Positions 1-8,494 are shown, counted from the first letter of the stretch. The stretch is 64,000 nucleotides of DNA from Corallococcus soli (GCF_014930455.1 NZ_JAAIYO010000003.1:496001-560000); one strand, 5' to 3'. Made by a program: numbers and translations. Notes: generated by a model from the letters alone, not told the origin.

Positions 1-515
1 ATGTTGGAGCCCAGCGTCCAGAACGCCGGCCACATGCCGTAGCCGGGGGGAATCTTGATGCTCGCGACGATCTTCCCGTAGCGCCCCTCCACCTTGCCCT
101 TGGTGTGCAGGCGGCCGGAGTAGAACGAACGGTGGTTGCCGGGGCAGCGCGGGTCCGTGGGGTTGTCGCCCGTGCGCTCGCCCGTGATGATCAGCTTGCC
201 GTTGCCCACCGTCACGTTCTGCGCGCGCGGGTACTCCAGCTCGCCCGTGCCGAAGTTGCAGTTGTTGGTGACGGGATCCCAGTTGCTCGTCAGCACCGTC
301 CACGCGCCCGTGTTCAGCGACGTGCCGGTGAAGTCGTCCTGCCAGGTCAGGTTCCAGCCCGCGCCCGGATCATAGGAGCGCTCGCCCTGCTGCGTCTGGC
401 CATAGCCGCTCTCCTCCACGGGGGCCCCGGAGGGCGCTTCCGGCTCGGGCGAACAGCCGGAGAGGGTGGCGAGGAAGCCTGCCGCGACGAGGCCAGCACG
501 AGTGGGGGAAGACAT
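1..515 (-). CDS. GH16 family endo-beta-glucanase, lipoprotein (3' end outside window)
   Basis: Only the first 171 codons are present; the gene runs off the left edge. The protein begins with a short signal peptide and lipobox-like TLSGC at about residue 22, so it is probably an exported lipoprotein. After a low-complexity linker comes the start of a GH16 (laminarinase/beta-1,3-glucanase) domain: WNLTWQDDFTGTSLNTGAW, then NCNFGTGELEYP and KGKVEGRYGKIVASIKIPPGYGMWPAFWTLG. The catalytic ExDxxE motif would follow immediately and lies outside. The family hydrolyses beta-1,3- or beta-1,3-1,4-glucans, which suits a predatory or saprophytic lifestyle. The ATG at 515 was chosen because the signal peptide starts there. 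Confidence 0.85.
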   Translation of the reverse strand, partial: MSSPTRAGLVAAGFLATLSGCSPEPEAPSGAPVEESGYGQTQQGERSYDPGAGWNLTWQDDFTGTSLNTGAWTVLTSNWDPVTNNCNFGTGELEYPRAQNVTVGNGKLIITGERTGDNPTDPRCPGNHRSFYSGRLHTKGKVEGRYGKIVASIKIPPGYGMWPAFWTLGSN

Positions 516-535
516 GGGTGCTCCGGGTTGAGGGA

Positions 536-549
536 GCAATCATGATTGC
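536..549. promoter_or_regulatory. Perfect 14-bp palindrome, candidate operator
   Basis: GCAATCATGATTGC is a perfect dyad, 20 bp upstream of the GH16 start codon and 95 bp upstream of the divergent iron-type transporter gene. A stretch richer in A and T (TTTTAA) follows it. It does not match the Fur consensus, so no regulator is assigned. Position and symmetry are seen; operator function is inferred. Confidence 0.4.
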
Positions 550-644
550 CTGTTTTAACGTGTCTTGCCAGGAAGACATGGATGCGGGGCGGTGGAGATG
601 CGTGGATGTGAAAGGGTGGTGGGTGCCGCATACTCGACGTCCGC

Positions 645-1691
645 ATGCGCATCCCCCTCCCGCTCCGGGGTCTTGGCTTCGCCCTCGTGACCCTCGTCCT
701 GGTCGCGTGTCGCATCGAATCCGCCGCGCCGTCGGGTGGGGCCGCCGTGTCGCAGGCCGCGACGCCCTCCGGTGAGGTGTGGGTCTACACGTCGATGTAC
801 CGGCACGTCCTGGACGCGCTGGAGCCGCTGCTCAAGGAGCGGCTGCCCGGCGTGCAGGTGCACTGGTACCAGGCGGGCAGCGAGAAGGTGTCCAGCCGCC
901 TGGAGGCGGAGCGGGCCGCGGGCGCGGTGCGCGCGGACGTGCTGATGACGTCGGATCCGTTCCTCTACGAACGGCTGGCGCGGGACGGGGCGTTCCTCCG
1001 GTACGCGTCCGTGAACGCGCTGCGCATCCCCCGCACGCTGCTGGACCTGGAGGCGAGGTACGCGGCGGTGCGGCTGTCCACGATGGTGCTGGTGCACCGG
1101 GCGGGGGCGGGCGAGGCGCCGAAGTCGTTCGCGGCGCTGGTGGATGGGAGCTGGAAGGGGAGGGTCGCCATTGGGGATCCGCTCACGTCGGGCACGGCGT
1201 TCACCTGGGCGGTGTTCATGCATGCGCGGCAGGGCGACGCGTACTTCGCGGGGCTGCGGGAGCGGGGCGCGGTGGTGGCGGGCGGCAACGCGGCCGTGCT
1301 CCAGAAGGTGGAGAGCGGCGAGGTGGACGCGGGCGTGCTGCTCCTGGAGAACGCGCTCGCGGCGAGGGCGAAGGGCAGCCCCGTCGAGGTGGTTTGGCCC
1401 GACGATGGCGCCGTCGTCATCCCCGGCCCGGTGGGGCTGTTCGCGACGACGCGCAACCCGGTGGCGGCGAAGGCGCTGGTGGACGTGCTGCTGTCCCCGG
1501 AAGGCCAGCGCATCATCGTGGAGAAAGGCGACATGCACGCGGTGGATCCGCGCCTGGGCGGACCTCGTGGCGAGCCCGGCGTGGAGGGCCTGCTGGGCCG
1601 TGCGCGAGCCTGGTCCCCGGCGCTGCTGGACCAGGGGCTGCGGCACGGGGGCGACATCAAGGAAGCCTTCAGCCGGGCGTTCGCGCGATGA
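645..1691 (+). CDS. Ferric iron-type ABC transporter substrate-binding lipoprotein
   Basis: This 348-aa protein has a signal peptide with lipobox LVAC (Cys22), so it is likely anchored on the periplasmic side. The body has the type 2 periplasmic binding fold of the FutA/AfuA/FbpA group: VWVYTSMYRHVLDALEPLL near residue 45, then GSEKVSSRLEAERAAGAVRADVLMTSDP, and late NPVAAKALVDVLLSPEGQRI. It would capture the substrate, most often Fe(3+) in this family, and deliver it to the permease. Its stop overlaps the permease start (ATGA), showing translational coupling. The exact substrate (iron, phosphonate or another) cannot be read from sequence. Confidence 0.88.
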   Translation: MRIPLPLRGLGFALVTLVLVACRIESAAPSGGAAVSQAATPSGEVWVYTSMYRHVLDALEPLLKERLPGVQVHWYQAGSEKVSSRLEAERAAGAVRADVLMTSDPFLYERLARDGAFLRYASVNALRIPRTLLDLEARYAAVRLSTMVLVHRAGAGEAPKSFAALVDGSWKGRVAIGDPLTSGTAFTWAVFMHARQGDAYFAGLRERGAVVAGGNAAVLQKVESGEVDAGVLLLENALAARAKGSPVEVVWPDDGAVVIPGPVGLFATTRNPVAAKALVDVLLSPEGQRIIVEKGDMHAVDPRLGGPRGEPGVEGLLGRARAWSPALLDQGLRHGGDIKEAFSRAFAR

Positions 1692-3355
1692 CGGGGCGTG
1701 GCTGGGGACGGTGGCTGGCGCTGGGCGCGTGGTCGGTGCCGCTGCTGCTCTTCGCGGTGCTGCCGGTCGCGGCGCTGCTGCGGGGCGTGGGCGCGGCGAC
1801 GGGGGGCATGGGGCAGGTGCTCGCGGGGGAGTCCGGGGCCCTGCTGAACACGCTGGCCAGCTCCCTGGGGGCGACGGCGTGGGCGCTGGGGCTGGGGGCG
1901 CCGCTGGCGCTCCTGCTGTTCCGCACCGACCTGCCCGGGCGGGGCGCGTTCACGGTGTTGTTCACGCTGCCCTCCGCCATTCCGGCGTTCATCTGGGGCA
2001 TGGGGTGGCTGTCGCTCGCGAGCCCGCGGGCCGGCTACCTCAACCGCCTGCTGGGCGCGGAGGTGTTCAACCTCTATGGGGTGGGAGGCATCGCGTTCGT
2101 GGAGGGGCTGTCGGGCCTGCCGCTGGTGCTGCTCGCCGGGGCGGCGGCGCTGCGACGCGTGGATCCGGCGCTGGAGGAGGCCGCCCGGGTGTGTGGCGCG
2201 TCTCCGCTTCGCGCGCTCATGAGCACCACGGTCCCCCTGGCGCTGCCGTCGCTGCTATCGGGCGCGGTGATGGTGTTCCTCATGGCCGCTTCCTCCTTTG
2301 GCGTGCCGTACCTGCTGGGCATTTCGGCGTCGCCCCCCACGCGGGTGCTCACCACGCGCATCTATGAACTGGTGCTGCTGGGCAGCGAGGAGGGGTTGCC
2401 GCGCGCATCCGTGCTCGCGTCGTTCCTGTTGCTGCTGACGCCGCTGGCGTTGGGCCTGACGTGGGTGCTGGGGCGGGCGGGGCGGGTGCGGTTGAGCGCG
2501 GGCAAGGGCGTGTCTCCTCGCGTGCTCGCGCTGGGGCCGTGGCGTCGGTGGGCGCTGGTCGGCGTGGGCGCGGTGGGGGGCGTGCTGGTGGTGCTGCCCC
2601 TGGCGGCCATCCTGCTGACGTCACTGCAACGCAGCTTCGGCGCGGCGCTGACGTGGGACGCCCTGACGCTGTCGCATTGGTCTGGCGTGCTGTGGGACGC
2701 GCGCACGCTGCGGGCCACGGGGCGCAGCGTGTTGCTCGCGGCGGGCGCGGGCGTGCTGGTGGTGGGACTGGGGCTCGCGGGCGCGCTCCTGCGACGGACG
2801 TTCCGACGCGGGGGCGCGGGCGTGGAGGCGATGGCGGTGTGGCCCTTCGCGGTGCCGGGCACGGTGCTGGCGCTCGCGTTGCTGGTGGCGTTCTCGCGCG
2901 ACTGGCGGCTGGTGGTGCTGGAGCGGGTGGCCTTCGTGCTGGCGCTCGCGCACACGCCCTGGCTGTTGCTAGTGGCCTACGTGGGCAAGTACCTGGCGCT
3001 GGGCGAACGCAACAGCTCCGAGGCGCTGGCGCAGGTGGACCCGTCGCTGGCGGAGGCGGCCCGGGTGGGGGGCGCCGGGCCCGTGCGGGCGTTCATGGAC
3101 GCGACGCTGCCGCTGCTCCGGCCGGCGCTCACGGTGGCGTTCGTGCTGGCGTTCCTCGCGTGCGCCACGGAGATCACCTTGTCGGTGTTGCTGGTGCCTG
3201 CGGGCTCCGAAGTCCTGGGGACGCTGTTGTTCGAGTTGCAGAGCTACGCGGATCCGGCCTCCGCGGCGGTGCTGGCGTGCGCGTTCGTGGCGCTGGTGGT
3301 GGCGGGACAGGCCGTGCTGGCGTGGACGCGGCGACGCGTGCCGGAGGTGCGGTGA
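1688..3355 (+). CDS. ABC transporter permease, fused double domain (FbpB/AfuB type)
   Basis: This is a 555-aa integral membrane protein with about twelve hydrophobic segments in two homologous halves. Each half carries an EAA loop that docks on the ATPase: EEAARVCGASPLRALMSTTV near residue 165 and AEAARVGGAGPVRAFMDATL near residue 460. The fused architecture is typical of FbpB/AfuB-type ferric permeases. The start overlaps the binding-protein stop, and its TGA overlaps the ATPase ATG by one base, so the three genes form one operon. The upstream part of this open frame (from 779) overlaps the binding-protein gene in another frame and is not part of the gene. Confidence 0.88.
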   Translation: MTGRGWGRWLALGAWSVPLLLFAVLPVAALLRGVGAATGGMGQVLAGESGALLNTLASSLGATAWALGLGAPLALLLFRTDLPGRGAFTVLFTLPSAIPAFIWGMGWLSLASPRAGYLNRLLGAEVFNLYGVGGIAFVEGLSGLPLVLLAGAAALRRVDPALEEAARVCGASPLRALMSTTVPLALPSLLSGAVMVFLMAASSFGVPYLLGISASPPTRVLTTRIYELVLLGSEEGLPRASVLASFLLLLTPLALGLTWVLGRAGRVRLSAGKGVSPRVLALGPWRRWALVGVGAVGGVLVVLPLAAILLTSLQRSFGAALTWDALTLSHWSGVLWDARTLRATGRSVLLAAGAGVLVVGLGLAGALLRRTFRRGGAGVEAMAVWPFAVPGTVLALALLVAFSRDWRLVVLERVAFVLALAHTPWLLLVAYVGKYLALGERNSSEALAQVDPSLAEAARVGGAGPVRAFMDATLPLLRPALTVAFVLAFLACATEITLSVLLVPAGSEVLGTLLFELQSYADPASAAVLACAFVALVVAGQAVLAWTRRRVPEVR

Positions 3356-4395
3356 TGGCGGCCATCGTCCTGGAGGGACTGGTCAAGGCGTACGGCGGGA
3401 CGCCCGTCGTGCGGGGCCTGAGCCTGGAGGTGGGGCAGGGCGAGCTGGTGTCGCTGCTGGGTCCCTCCGGTTGCGGGAAGACGACGACGCTTCGGATGCT
3501 CGCCGGTCTGGAGCATCCGGACTCGGGCACCATCCGCCTGGGCGATGACGTGGTGGCCGGCCCTGGGGTGCGCGTGCCTCCGGAGCGGCGCGGCCTGGGC
3601 ATGGTGTTCCAGAGCTACGCCGTCTGGCCGCATCGCAGCGTGGAGGCGAACGTCGCGTATCCGCTGGTGCTCCGGAAGGTGCCCCGGCACGAGGTGGCTT
3701 CCCGGGTCCGGGAGGCCCTGCGGTGGGTGCGGCTGGAGGCACTCGCGGCGCGGATGCCGCATGAGCTGTCGGGCGGACAGCTTCAACGCGTGGCGCTCGC
3801 GCGGGCGTTGGTGGCGGACCCCCGGGTGTTGCTGCTGGACGAGCCCCTGTCGAACCTGGACGCGGCGCTGCGCGAGGAGCTGCGCGCGGAGATCGCCGCG
3901 CTGCGCGCCCGCCTGGGCACGACGCTGGTGTTCGTCACGCATGATCAGGGCGAGGCGCTGGCGCTGTCGGACCGCATCGCCGTGATGAACCGGGGCGTCA
4001 TCGAACAGGTGGACACCCCGGAGCGGCTCTACCGCGACCCGGCGACCCCGTTCGTCGCGGGCTTCGTCGGCGGCGCGAACGTGCTGCGGGGCGAGGCCCG
4101 GGCGGGCACGTTCCACTGCGCGGGGGCGCAGCTTGCATTCGAGCTGCCGGCGGAGCTGCGCGGGCGCTCGGGGCCAGGGACGCTGGTGGTGCGGCCGGAG
4201 GAGCTGGAGTTGGGTGCGGCAGGAACGCCGCTGGTCCTCTCCGCGCGCCTGTTCCTGGGACACGCGGCGGAGTACCGCTTCCCCGTGGGGGATGCGTTCC
4301 TGCGCGTCATCGGGCCGGCGCTGGAGGGCGTGCGGGCCGGGCAGACGTTGAACGTGCGCCTGCGCAAAGCCACGGTGTTCGACGGCGTCGCTTGA
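3355..4395 (+). CDS. ABC transporter ATP-binding protein (ferric/sulfate/spermidine group)
   Basis: This 346-aa ATPase energises the importer. Walker A is GPSGCGKT (residues 36-43), the Q-loop lies in MVFQSYAVWPH, the signature is LSGGQ (138-142), Walker B is LLLDEP (159-164) and the switch His is in VFVTHDQGEAL. After about residue 235 a C-terminal TOBE-like region follows, as in FbpC, PotA and CysA. It is the last gene of the operon. The next gene converges on it with only three bases between stops. Confidence 0.9.
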   Translation: MAAIVLEGLVKAYGGTPVVRGLSLEVGQGELVSLLGPSGCGKTTTLRMLAGLEHPDSGTIRLGDDVVAGPGVRVPPERRGLGMVFQSYAVWPHRSVEANVAYPLVLRKVPRHEVASRVREALRWVRLEALAARMPHELSGGQLQRVALARALVADPRVLLLDEPLSNLDAALREELRAEIAALRARLGTTLVFVTHDQGEALALSDRIAVMNRGVIEQVDTPERLYRDPATPFVAGFVGGANVLRGEARAGTFHCAGAQLAFELPAELRGRSGPGTLVVRPEELELGAAGTPLVLSARLFLGHAAEYRFPVGDAFLRVIGPALEGVRAGQTLNVRLRKATVFDGVA

Positions 4396-4398
4396 GGC

Positions 4399-5010
4399 TC
4401 AGTACAGCGTCGTCTTCAGCCGTGCCGGCAGCTCCCGGTCGTATTCGTCTCCGTCGAAGGGGTCCTGGCTGATGGCGGCGAGCATCGCCCCGTTGCTGGG
4501 AAGCGCCGTGCGCGGGACGTGCCTTGCCGGGTTCCAGAGCTCGGAGCGGATCAGCGACCGGCTGCACTGGAAGAAGACCGACTCCACGGCGATGTGGAGC
4601 ACCGAGCGGGGCTGCTTCCCCTCGAAGGTGAACCGCTCCAGCATCGCCGGTTCAATGACGATGCTCGCCCGGCCGTTGACGCGCAGGGTCTCGTTGACGC
4701 CGGGGACCAGGAAGATCAGCGCGACCCTGGGGTCGGTCAGGATGTTCCGCAGCGAGTCGGCGCGGTTGTTGCCGCGGCGGTCGGGCAGCAGCAGCGTGTG
4801 CGCGTCCTCGATGACGATGAAGCCCGCCGGGTCACCCCGGGGGGAGACATCCAGCCCCTCCGGCCCGGAGGTGGCGAGCACCGCGAAGGGTGAGGCTTCG
4901 ATGAAGGGCCGATAAGCCGGATGAATGTGGTCCACCACCTTGAGGACCGAGGGCTTCGTGGGGAAGCCGTACAGCCGTTCGAGCGCCTCGACATCCGTCA
5001 CGGTCTTCAT
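4399..5010 (-). CDS. PPOX-type FMN flavoprotein, MSMEG_1061-like
   Basis: This 203-aa protein has the split-barrel pyridoxamine-5'-phosphate oxidase-like fold. Recognisable blocks are PFAVLATSGPEGLDVSPRGD, LLLPDRRGNNRADSLRNILTDPRVALIFLVPG and TLRVNGRASI, which fit FMN-binding proteins of the MSMEG_1061 group. Members are thought to be flavin-dependent reductases, but the substrate here is unknown. A strong ribosome site (GGGAGGAG, about 7 nt before the ATG) supports the start at 5010. The gene is divergent from the ECF41 module and shares its 118-bp control region, which suggests a redox-related partner. Confidence 0.8.
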   Translation of the reverse strand: MKTVTDVEALERLYGFPTKPSVLKVVDHIHPAYRPFIEASPFAVLATSGPEGLDVSPRGDPAGFIVIEDAHTLLLPDRRGNNRADSLRNILTDPRVALIFLVPGVNETLRVNGRASIVIEPAMLERFTFEGKQPRSVLHIAVESVFFQCSRSLIRSELWNPARHVPRTALPSNGAMLAAISQDPFDGDEYDRELPARLKTTLY

Positions 5011-5056
5011 CCGGGTGCTCCTCCCGAGGGGGACAAAATCACCATCGGAATGACCA

Positions 5057-5083
5057 TGTCACAGCCATCCCCCGTGATTCGTC
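5057..5083 (+). promoter_or_regulatory. ECF41 sigma factor target promoter
   Basis: TGTCACA at 5057-5063 and CGTC at 5080-5083 are separated by 16 bases. This matches the promoter consensus I recall for ECF41 sigma factors (TGTCACA, 16-nt spacer, CGTC). It lies 45 bp upstream of the AhpD-like gene, whose downstream neighbour encodes an ECF41 sigma factor, so the circuit is probably autoregulated. The match is seen; activity is inferred. Confidence 0.85.
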
Positions 5084-5128
5084 CTGGGGGTGGACAGGCA
5101 CTCTTCCTGTCCGGAAATGGAGCCGCAC

Positions 5129-5590
5129 ATGAAGGCCAGGATGAACCCGTTCGCCGCCGCGCCCGCGCTCATGAAGGAGATGCTCGACTTCTCCGGGAAG
5201 GTCCAGGGCAGCGGGCTGGAGTCGAACCTGTTGGAGTTGGTGAAGATCCGCGCCTCGCAGATCAACGGCTGCGCCTTCTGCATCCACATGCACACCCGCG
5301 ACGCCCGCGCGCATGGGGAGACCGAGGAGCGCATCTTCCTGCTGAACGCCTGGCGCGAGTCGCCCCTGTACACGGACCGTGAGCGGGCGGCCCTGGCCTG
5401 GACGGAGGCCCTGACGCTCGTCTCCCAGACGCACGCGCCGGATGCGGACTACACTGCGATGCGGGCGCATTTCAGCGAGGAGGAGAGCGTGAAGCTGACC
5501 CTGATGATCGGGGTGATCAACACCTGGAACCGGATCTCCGTCGGCTTCCAGTCCATCCATCCGGTGACCTCGCGCAGTGAAGCTGCCTGA
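5129..5590 (+). CDS. AhpD/carboxymuconolactone decarboxylase-family protein
   Basis: This 153-aa protein carries the AhpD core: LLELVKIRASQINGCAFC with CxxC (Cys48, Cys51) and His55 in IHMHTRDARAHG. This redox disulfide and proton-relay arrangement is used in alkylhydroperoxidases. Members linked to ECF41 sigma factors form the C class of the so-called COE proteins (carboxymuconolactone decarboxylase, oxidoreductase, epimerase). ATG 5129 was chosen because GGAG sits 6 nt upstream; in-frame ATGs at 5117 and 5090 are less well placed. It overlaps the sigma gene by 14 bases, so the two are co-transcribed, apparently from the ECF41 promoter just upstream. Confidence 0.88.
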   Translation: MKARMNPFAAAPALMKEMLDFSGKVQGSGLESNLLELVKIRASQINGCAFCIHMHTRDARAHGETEERIFLLNAWRESPLYTDRERAALAWTEALTLVSQTHAPDADYTAMRAHFSEEESVKLTLMIGVINTWNRISVGFQSIHPVTSRSEAA

Positions 5591-6455
5591 CGCGACCCCC
5601 GCGGACGCCTTCGACCCGCTCCGCCCCCGCCTGCTCCGCATCGCCTACCGGATGCTGGGCATCGTCGCGGAGGCGGAGGACGTGGTGCAGGAGGCGTATC
5701 TGCGCTGGCACCAGACGGACCGCGCCGCCGTGCGGGACGCCGAGGCCGTGCTCGTCCGCACGGTGACGCGCCTGTGCCTCGACGTGCTGAAGTCCGCCCG
5801 CGTCCAGCGCGAGCAGTACGTGGGGACCTGGCTTCCAGAGCCCATCGTCGAAACCGTGGAGGGCGACGACTTGACGCTGACCCTGATGATGGCCCTGGAG
5901 CGCCTGTCTCCCCTGGAGCGGGCCGCGTTCCTCCTGCATGACGTCTTCGGCATGGACTTCGACGAGGTGGCGAAGGCCATTGAGCGCGACCCCGCGGCCT
6001 GCCGCCAGCTCGCCAGCCGGGCGCGGACCCACGTGCGCGAGGCCCGCCCTCGCTTCCCCGTCTCCGAAGGTCAGGGGCGTGAGCTGGCTTCGGCGTTCTT
6101 CACCGCGTCGCGCAGCGGGGACGTGAACGCGCTCCAGGCGCTGCTCGCGAAGGATGTCGTCACGTATTCCGATGGTGGAGGCAAGACGAAGGCCGCGCTC
6201 AATCCCATCTATGGGGCGGAGAAGACCTTGCGTCTCTTCGACGGGCTGTTCCAGCGCTCGGGGTTGCGGTCGTCCAAGCTCGTTCACGAGGGTGCCATCG
6301 ACGGGTTGCCGGCGTTCGTCACCCTCGAAGCGGATGGCCTCTTGCAGACCACGGCGTTCGCCATCGAAGAGGGGCGCATCATCGCCATCTACGTCACGCG
6401 CAACCCGGACAAGCTGCACACCATCCGCCGGGCGGTGGGCGAGGACGTCACCTGA
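5577..6455 (+). CDS. ECF41-family RNA polymerase sigma factor (SigJ-like)
   Basis: The 292-aa protein has sigma region 2 (RLLRIAYRMLGIVAEAEDVVQEAYLRW, residues 19-44), sigma region 4 (LERLSPLERAAFLLHDVFGMDFDEVA, 108-132) and a SnoaL/NTF2-like C-terminal domain (from about 170). All three diagnostic ECF41 motifs are present: WLPEP (85-89) in the linker, DGGGK (199-203) and NPDKL (276-280). In this family the C-terminal domain replaces an anti-sigma factor and tunes activity internally. The start is GTG, inside the end of the AhpD gene. The likely target is the promoter at 5057-5083, so this is a compact self-regulating unit. Confidence 0.93.
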   Translation: MKLPDATPADAFDPLRPRLLRIAYRMLGIVAEAEDVVQEAYLRWHQTDRAAVRDAEAVLVRTVTRLCLDVLKSARVQREQYVGTWLPEPIVETVEGDDLTLTLMMALERLSPLERAAFLLHDVFGMDFDEVAKAIERDPAACRQLASRARTHVREARPRFPVSEGQGRELASAFFTASRSGDVNALQALLAKDVVTYSDGGGKTKAALNPIYGAEKTLRLFDGLFQRSGLRSSKLVHEGAIDGLPAFVTLEADGLLQTTAFAIEEGRIIAIYVTRNPDKLHTIRRAVGEDVT

Positions 6456-6588
6456 CGGAACCTAGCAGCCCCTCCGCGATGGTCCCGAGCGCACGCAGGT
6501 GAGCGCGCCGCGCTCGCGCTGGAGCCTCTGGCGCGCGGGCCGTTCGGGAAGATCGTGGTGGAGTCCCACGGAGGGGTAGGGTGGGGGC

Positions 6589-7563
6589 ATGTCGCGCCCC
6601 CCTGTTCCCCCGCGTCGTTTCCACTCCGAGCCGTTGGTCCTGGTGCTGCGTCACCTGGAGGCCGCGCTGGCGTCAGGGCCGGTGTCCCCGGTGTCCATCG
6701 AGGTGCCGGATCCGGACCTGGGCCTTGGGAAGTATCCGGGGGAGCGCGTCGGGCCGGAGGGCGGGCTCGTCCATCGGCCGCTTCGGAGCTGGTGCGACCT
6801 GGCGGAGGGATTGTCCTGCCGCCTGCGCACGCCGCGCGCGGTGGATGACACGCACGTCCTGCTCACGTTCGAGCCGCTGGGCGCGGAGGCCCCGTGGCAT
6901 GCGGGCGGTGGGGAGCGCTCGGAGGCGCCGCAGGAGCGCTATGGCGCGGAGTCCGACTTCGCGCGGGTGCGGAAGTTCGAGGACGCGGGCTTCCTGGTGC
7001 CGTGGCTACAAGCGGTGGAGCGGCTGCGTCTGCCTTCCGGCGCACGTGTGCTGGACCTGGGCGTCAACCGGGGGGATGAGCTGGCCGCGTTCGAGTCCGT
7101 CGGAGGCGTCCGCTTCGTGGGCGTGGACCACAGCGCGAGCGCAATCGACGCGGCCCGCAGGGCGTTCCCGGATGCGCGGCATGCGTTCGTGCAGGCGGAC
7201 CTGAACGCGCTCCCGGCGGCGCTCGGACGCTTCGACGCGGTGGTGTCCGTGGGCACGCTGCAAAGCCCCGGCGTGGATGACAGGGCCCTCCTGCGCAAGC
7301 TCGTGCAGGAGCACCTGGAGCCCCGGGCCTCACTGGTGCTGGGCTTCCCCAACTCCCGCTTCCGGGACGGCGAGGTCGTCTACGGCGCGCGCGTGCGCAA
7401 CCTGCGCGAGCCGGACCTGTCGCTGCTGGTGAAGGACCTGTCCTTCTACCGCCGCTACCTGCACCAGCACGGCTTCCGCACGTTCCTGGGCGGCAAGTAC
7501 GACCTGCTGCTCACGGCGGTGCGGGGACAGGCGTCGGACGAAGAAGCGCCGGATCAGGACTGA
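6589..7563 (+). CDS. Class I SAM-dependent methyltransferase, unknown substrate
   Basis: This 324-aa protein has a Rossmann methyltransferase domain in its second half: motif I VLDLGVNRGDELAAF (about 153-167), acidic motif II in FVGVDHSASAIDAARRAFPDA, and motif IV FDAVVSVGTLQ (about 214-224). The first 110 residues are an unassigned N-terminal region. The substrate cannot be told. It lies 133 bp after the ECF41 operon and converges with the YdeI remnant, whose stop it overlaps by ten bases. No clear operon partner. Confidence 0.75.
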   Translation: MSRPPVPPRRFHSEPLVLVLRHLEAALASGPVSPVSIEVPDPDLGLGKYPGERVGPEGGLVHRPLRSWCDLAEGLSCRLRTPRAVDDTHVLLTFEPLGAEAPWHAGGGERSEAPQERYGAESDFARVRKFEDAGFLVPWLQAVERLRLPSGARVLDLGVNRGDELAAFESVGGVRFVGVDHSASAIDAARRAFPDARHAFVQADLNALPAALGRFDAVVSVGTLQSPGVDDRALLRKLVQEHLEPRASLVLGFPNSRFRDGEVVYGARVRNLREPDLSLLVKDLSFYRRYLHQHGFRTFLGGKYDLLLTAVRGQASDEEAPDQD

Positions 7564-7758
7564 GCGCGCCGGGCGCGCAGCGTCTCCAGCGTCTGGGCCA
7601 CGCGGCGCTCGCGGGTCTCCTCGCGCTTCGCCTCGGTGATGGCCTGCGCGAATTCCTTCCGGTGCGTGAACGCGAGCCCGTCGAGCAGATCGCCCACCGG
7701 CCGCCAACGCCGTTGGCCTCTTCGAGCTTCGCGGTGAAGGTCTGCTTCTTCGCTGTCG
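7554..7758 (-). pseudogene. Remnant of a YdeI/OmpD-associated (DUF1905-type) protein gene
   Basis: Reading leftwards, a first fragment TTAKKQTFTAKLEEANG resembles the start of a DUF1905 domain. A change of frame near 7700 then gives DLLDGLAFTHRKEFAQAITE followed by AKREETRERRVAQTLETLRA, which resembles the C-terminal YdeI domain. The intact family is much longer, so most of the middle is missing and the two ends are out of frame. No start codon is seen (CTG precedes TTAKK). This looks like an internal deletion that left only gene ends, packed between two intact genes. Confidence 0.55.
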
Positions 7759-8277
7759 TCAGGGCGTGAGCCCTGGTGCCGGCGCGGCTGCCTGCGCCTT
7801 GCGCCTGGATGAGAGCTCCAAGGCCACGAGCGGGATGAGCACCAGGCTGAGCATCCAGCAGATGAACCCGATGGAGGGATACAGCAGCTCGGTGAACTGG
7901 ACGCCGCCCTCGTCCGCCGGCAGCGGGTGGACATACCAGGACAGGGACGACACCCCCACGACGGCGGCAATCGAACCAACCACGAGGGCACCGCGATCCG
8001 CGCCCAGCATCAGCAGGAAGAGCGCGATGGCGGACAGCGGGTTCGCGTACCAGCCAATGTTCAAGCCGAACACGCCCAGCCAGCCGGTCAGCAGCAGCTC
8101 GTAGCCAGCCAGGTCCCGCTCGTTGCTCCGGGAGATGCTCCCCACGGTGATCACCCTCATCGCGGGTGCCGCGCACGCGATGAGGAACAGGACGGACACT
8201 CCCGATGCGGCGAGGAAGCGCTCCTTCACGTACGGGATGACGGCGTTTGTCCGAGGGGGCGGATGCGAGGTGCTCAT
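7759..8277 (-). CDS. Small integral membrane protein, unknown function
   Basis: The 172-aa protein has about four hydrophobic segments (FLAASGVSVLFLIACAA, GYELLLTGWLGVFGLNIGWY, ALVVGSIAAVVGVSSLSWYV and SIGFICWMLSLVLIPLVALE) with short loops and no catalytic motif I recognise. Its stop abuts the YdeI remnant. The 217 bases upstream (8278-8494) show no convincing gene. Confidence 0.65.
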   Translation of the reverse strand: MSTSHPPPRTNAVIPYVKERFLAASGVSVLFLIACAAPAMRVITVGSISRSNERDLAGYELLLTGWLGVFGLNIGWYANPLSAIALFLLMLGADRGALVVGSIAAVVGVSSLSWYVHPLPADEGGVQFTELLYPSIGFICWMLSLVLIPLVALELSSRRKAQAAAPAPGLTP

Positions 8278-8494
8278 GAGGCGCCCATACTATCCGCGCC
8301 GGGAGAGGACGAAAGCCGTGAGGGGGATGACCATGAAGCTGCTCCGCCAGCCATGGAAACCCACGGATGGGTGTTGCAGGTGGGTGATGTTGGAGGCGTT
8401 CGGGTCCACCCACACGGGACGGTTTTCCGCACGTCATGGAGAGACGCTCGCACGAAGGGGCGTTCCCATCCGCGCGAGCGCTTCGGCGCGGAGG

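Noticed and set aside
536-549. The palindrome as a Fur box
   Set aside because: It lacks the GATAAT-type hexamers; only symmetry is shared.
779-1687. Open frame upstream of the permease start that would make an 858-aa protein
   Set aside because: It overlaps the binding-protein gene in another frame, is Gly/Arg-rich like a shadow frame, and the permease signal begins at 1688.
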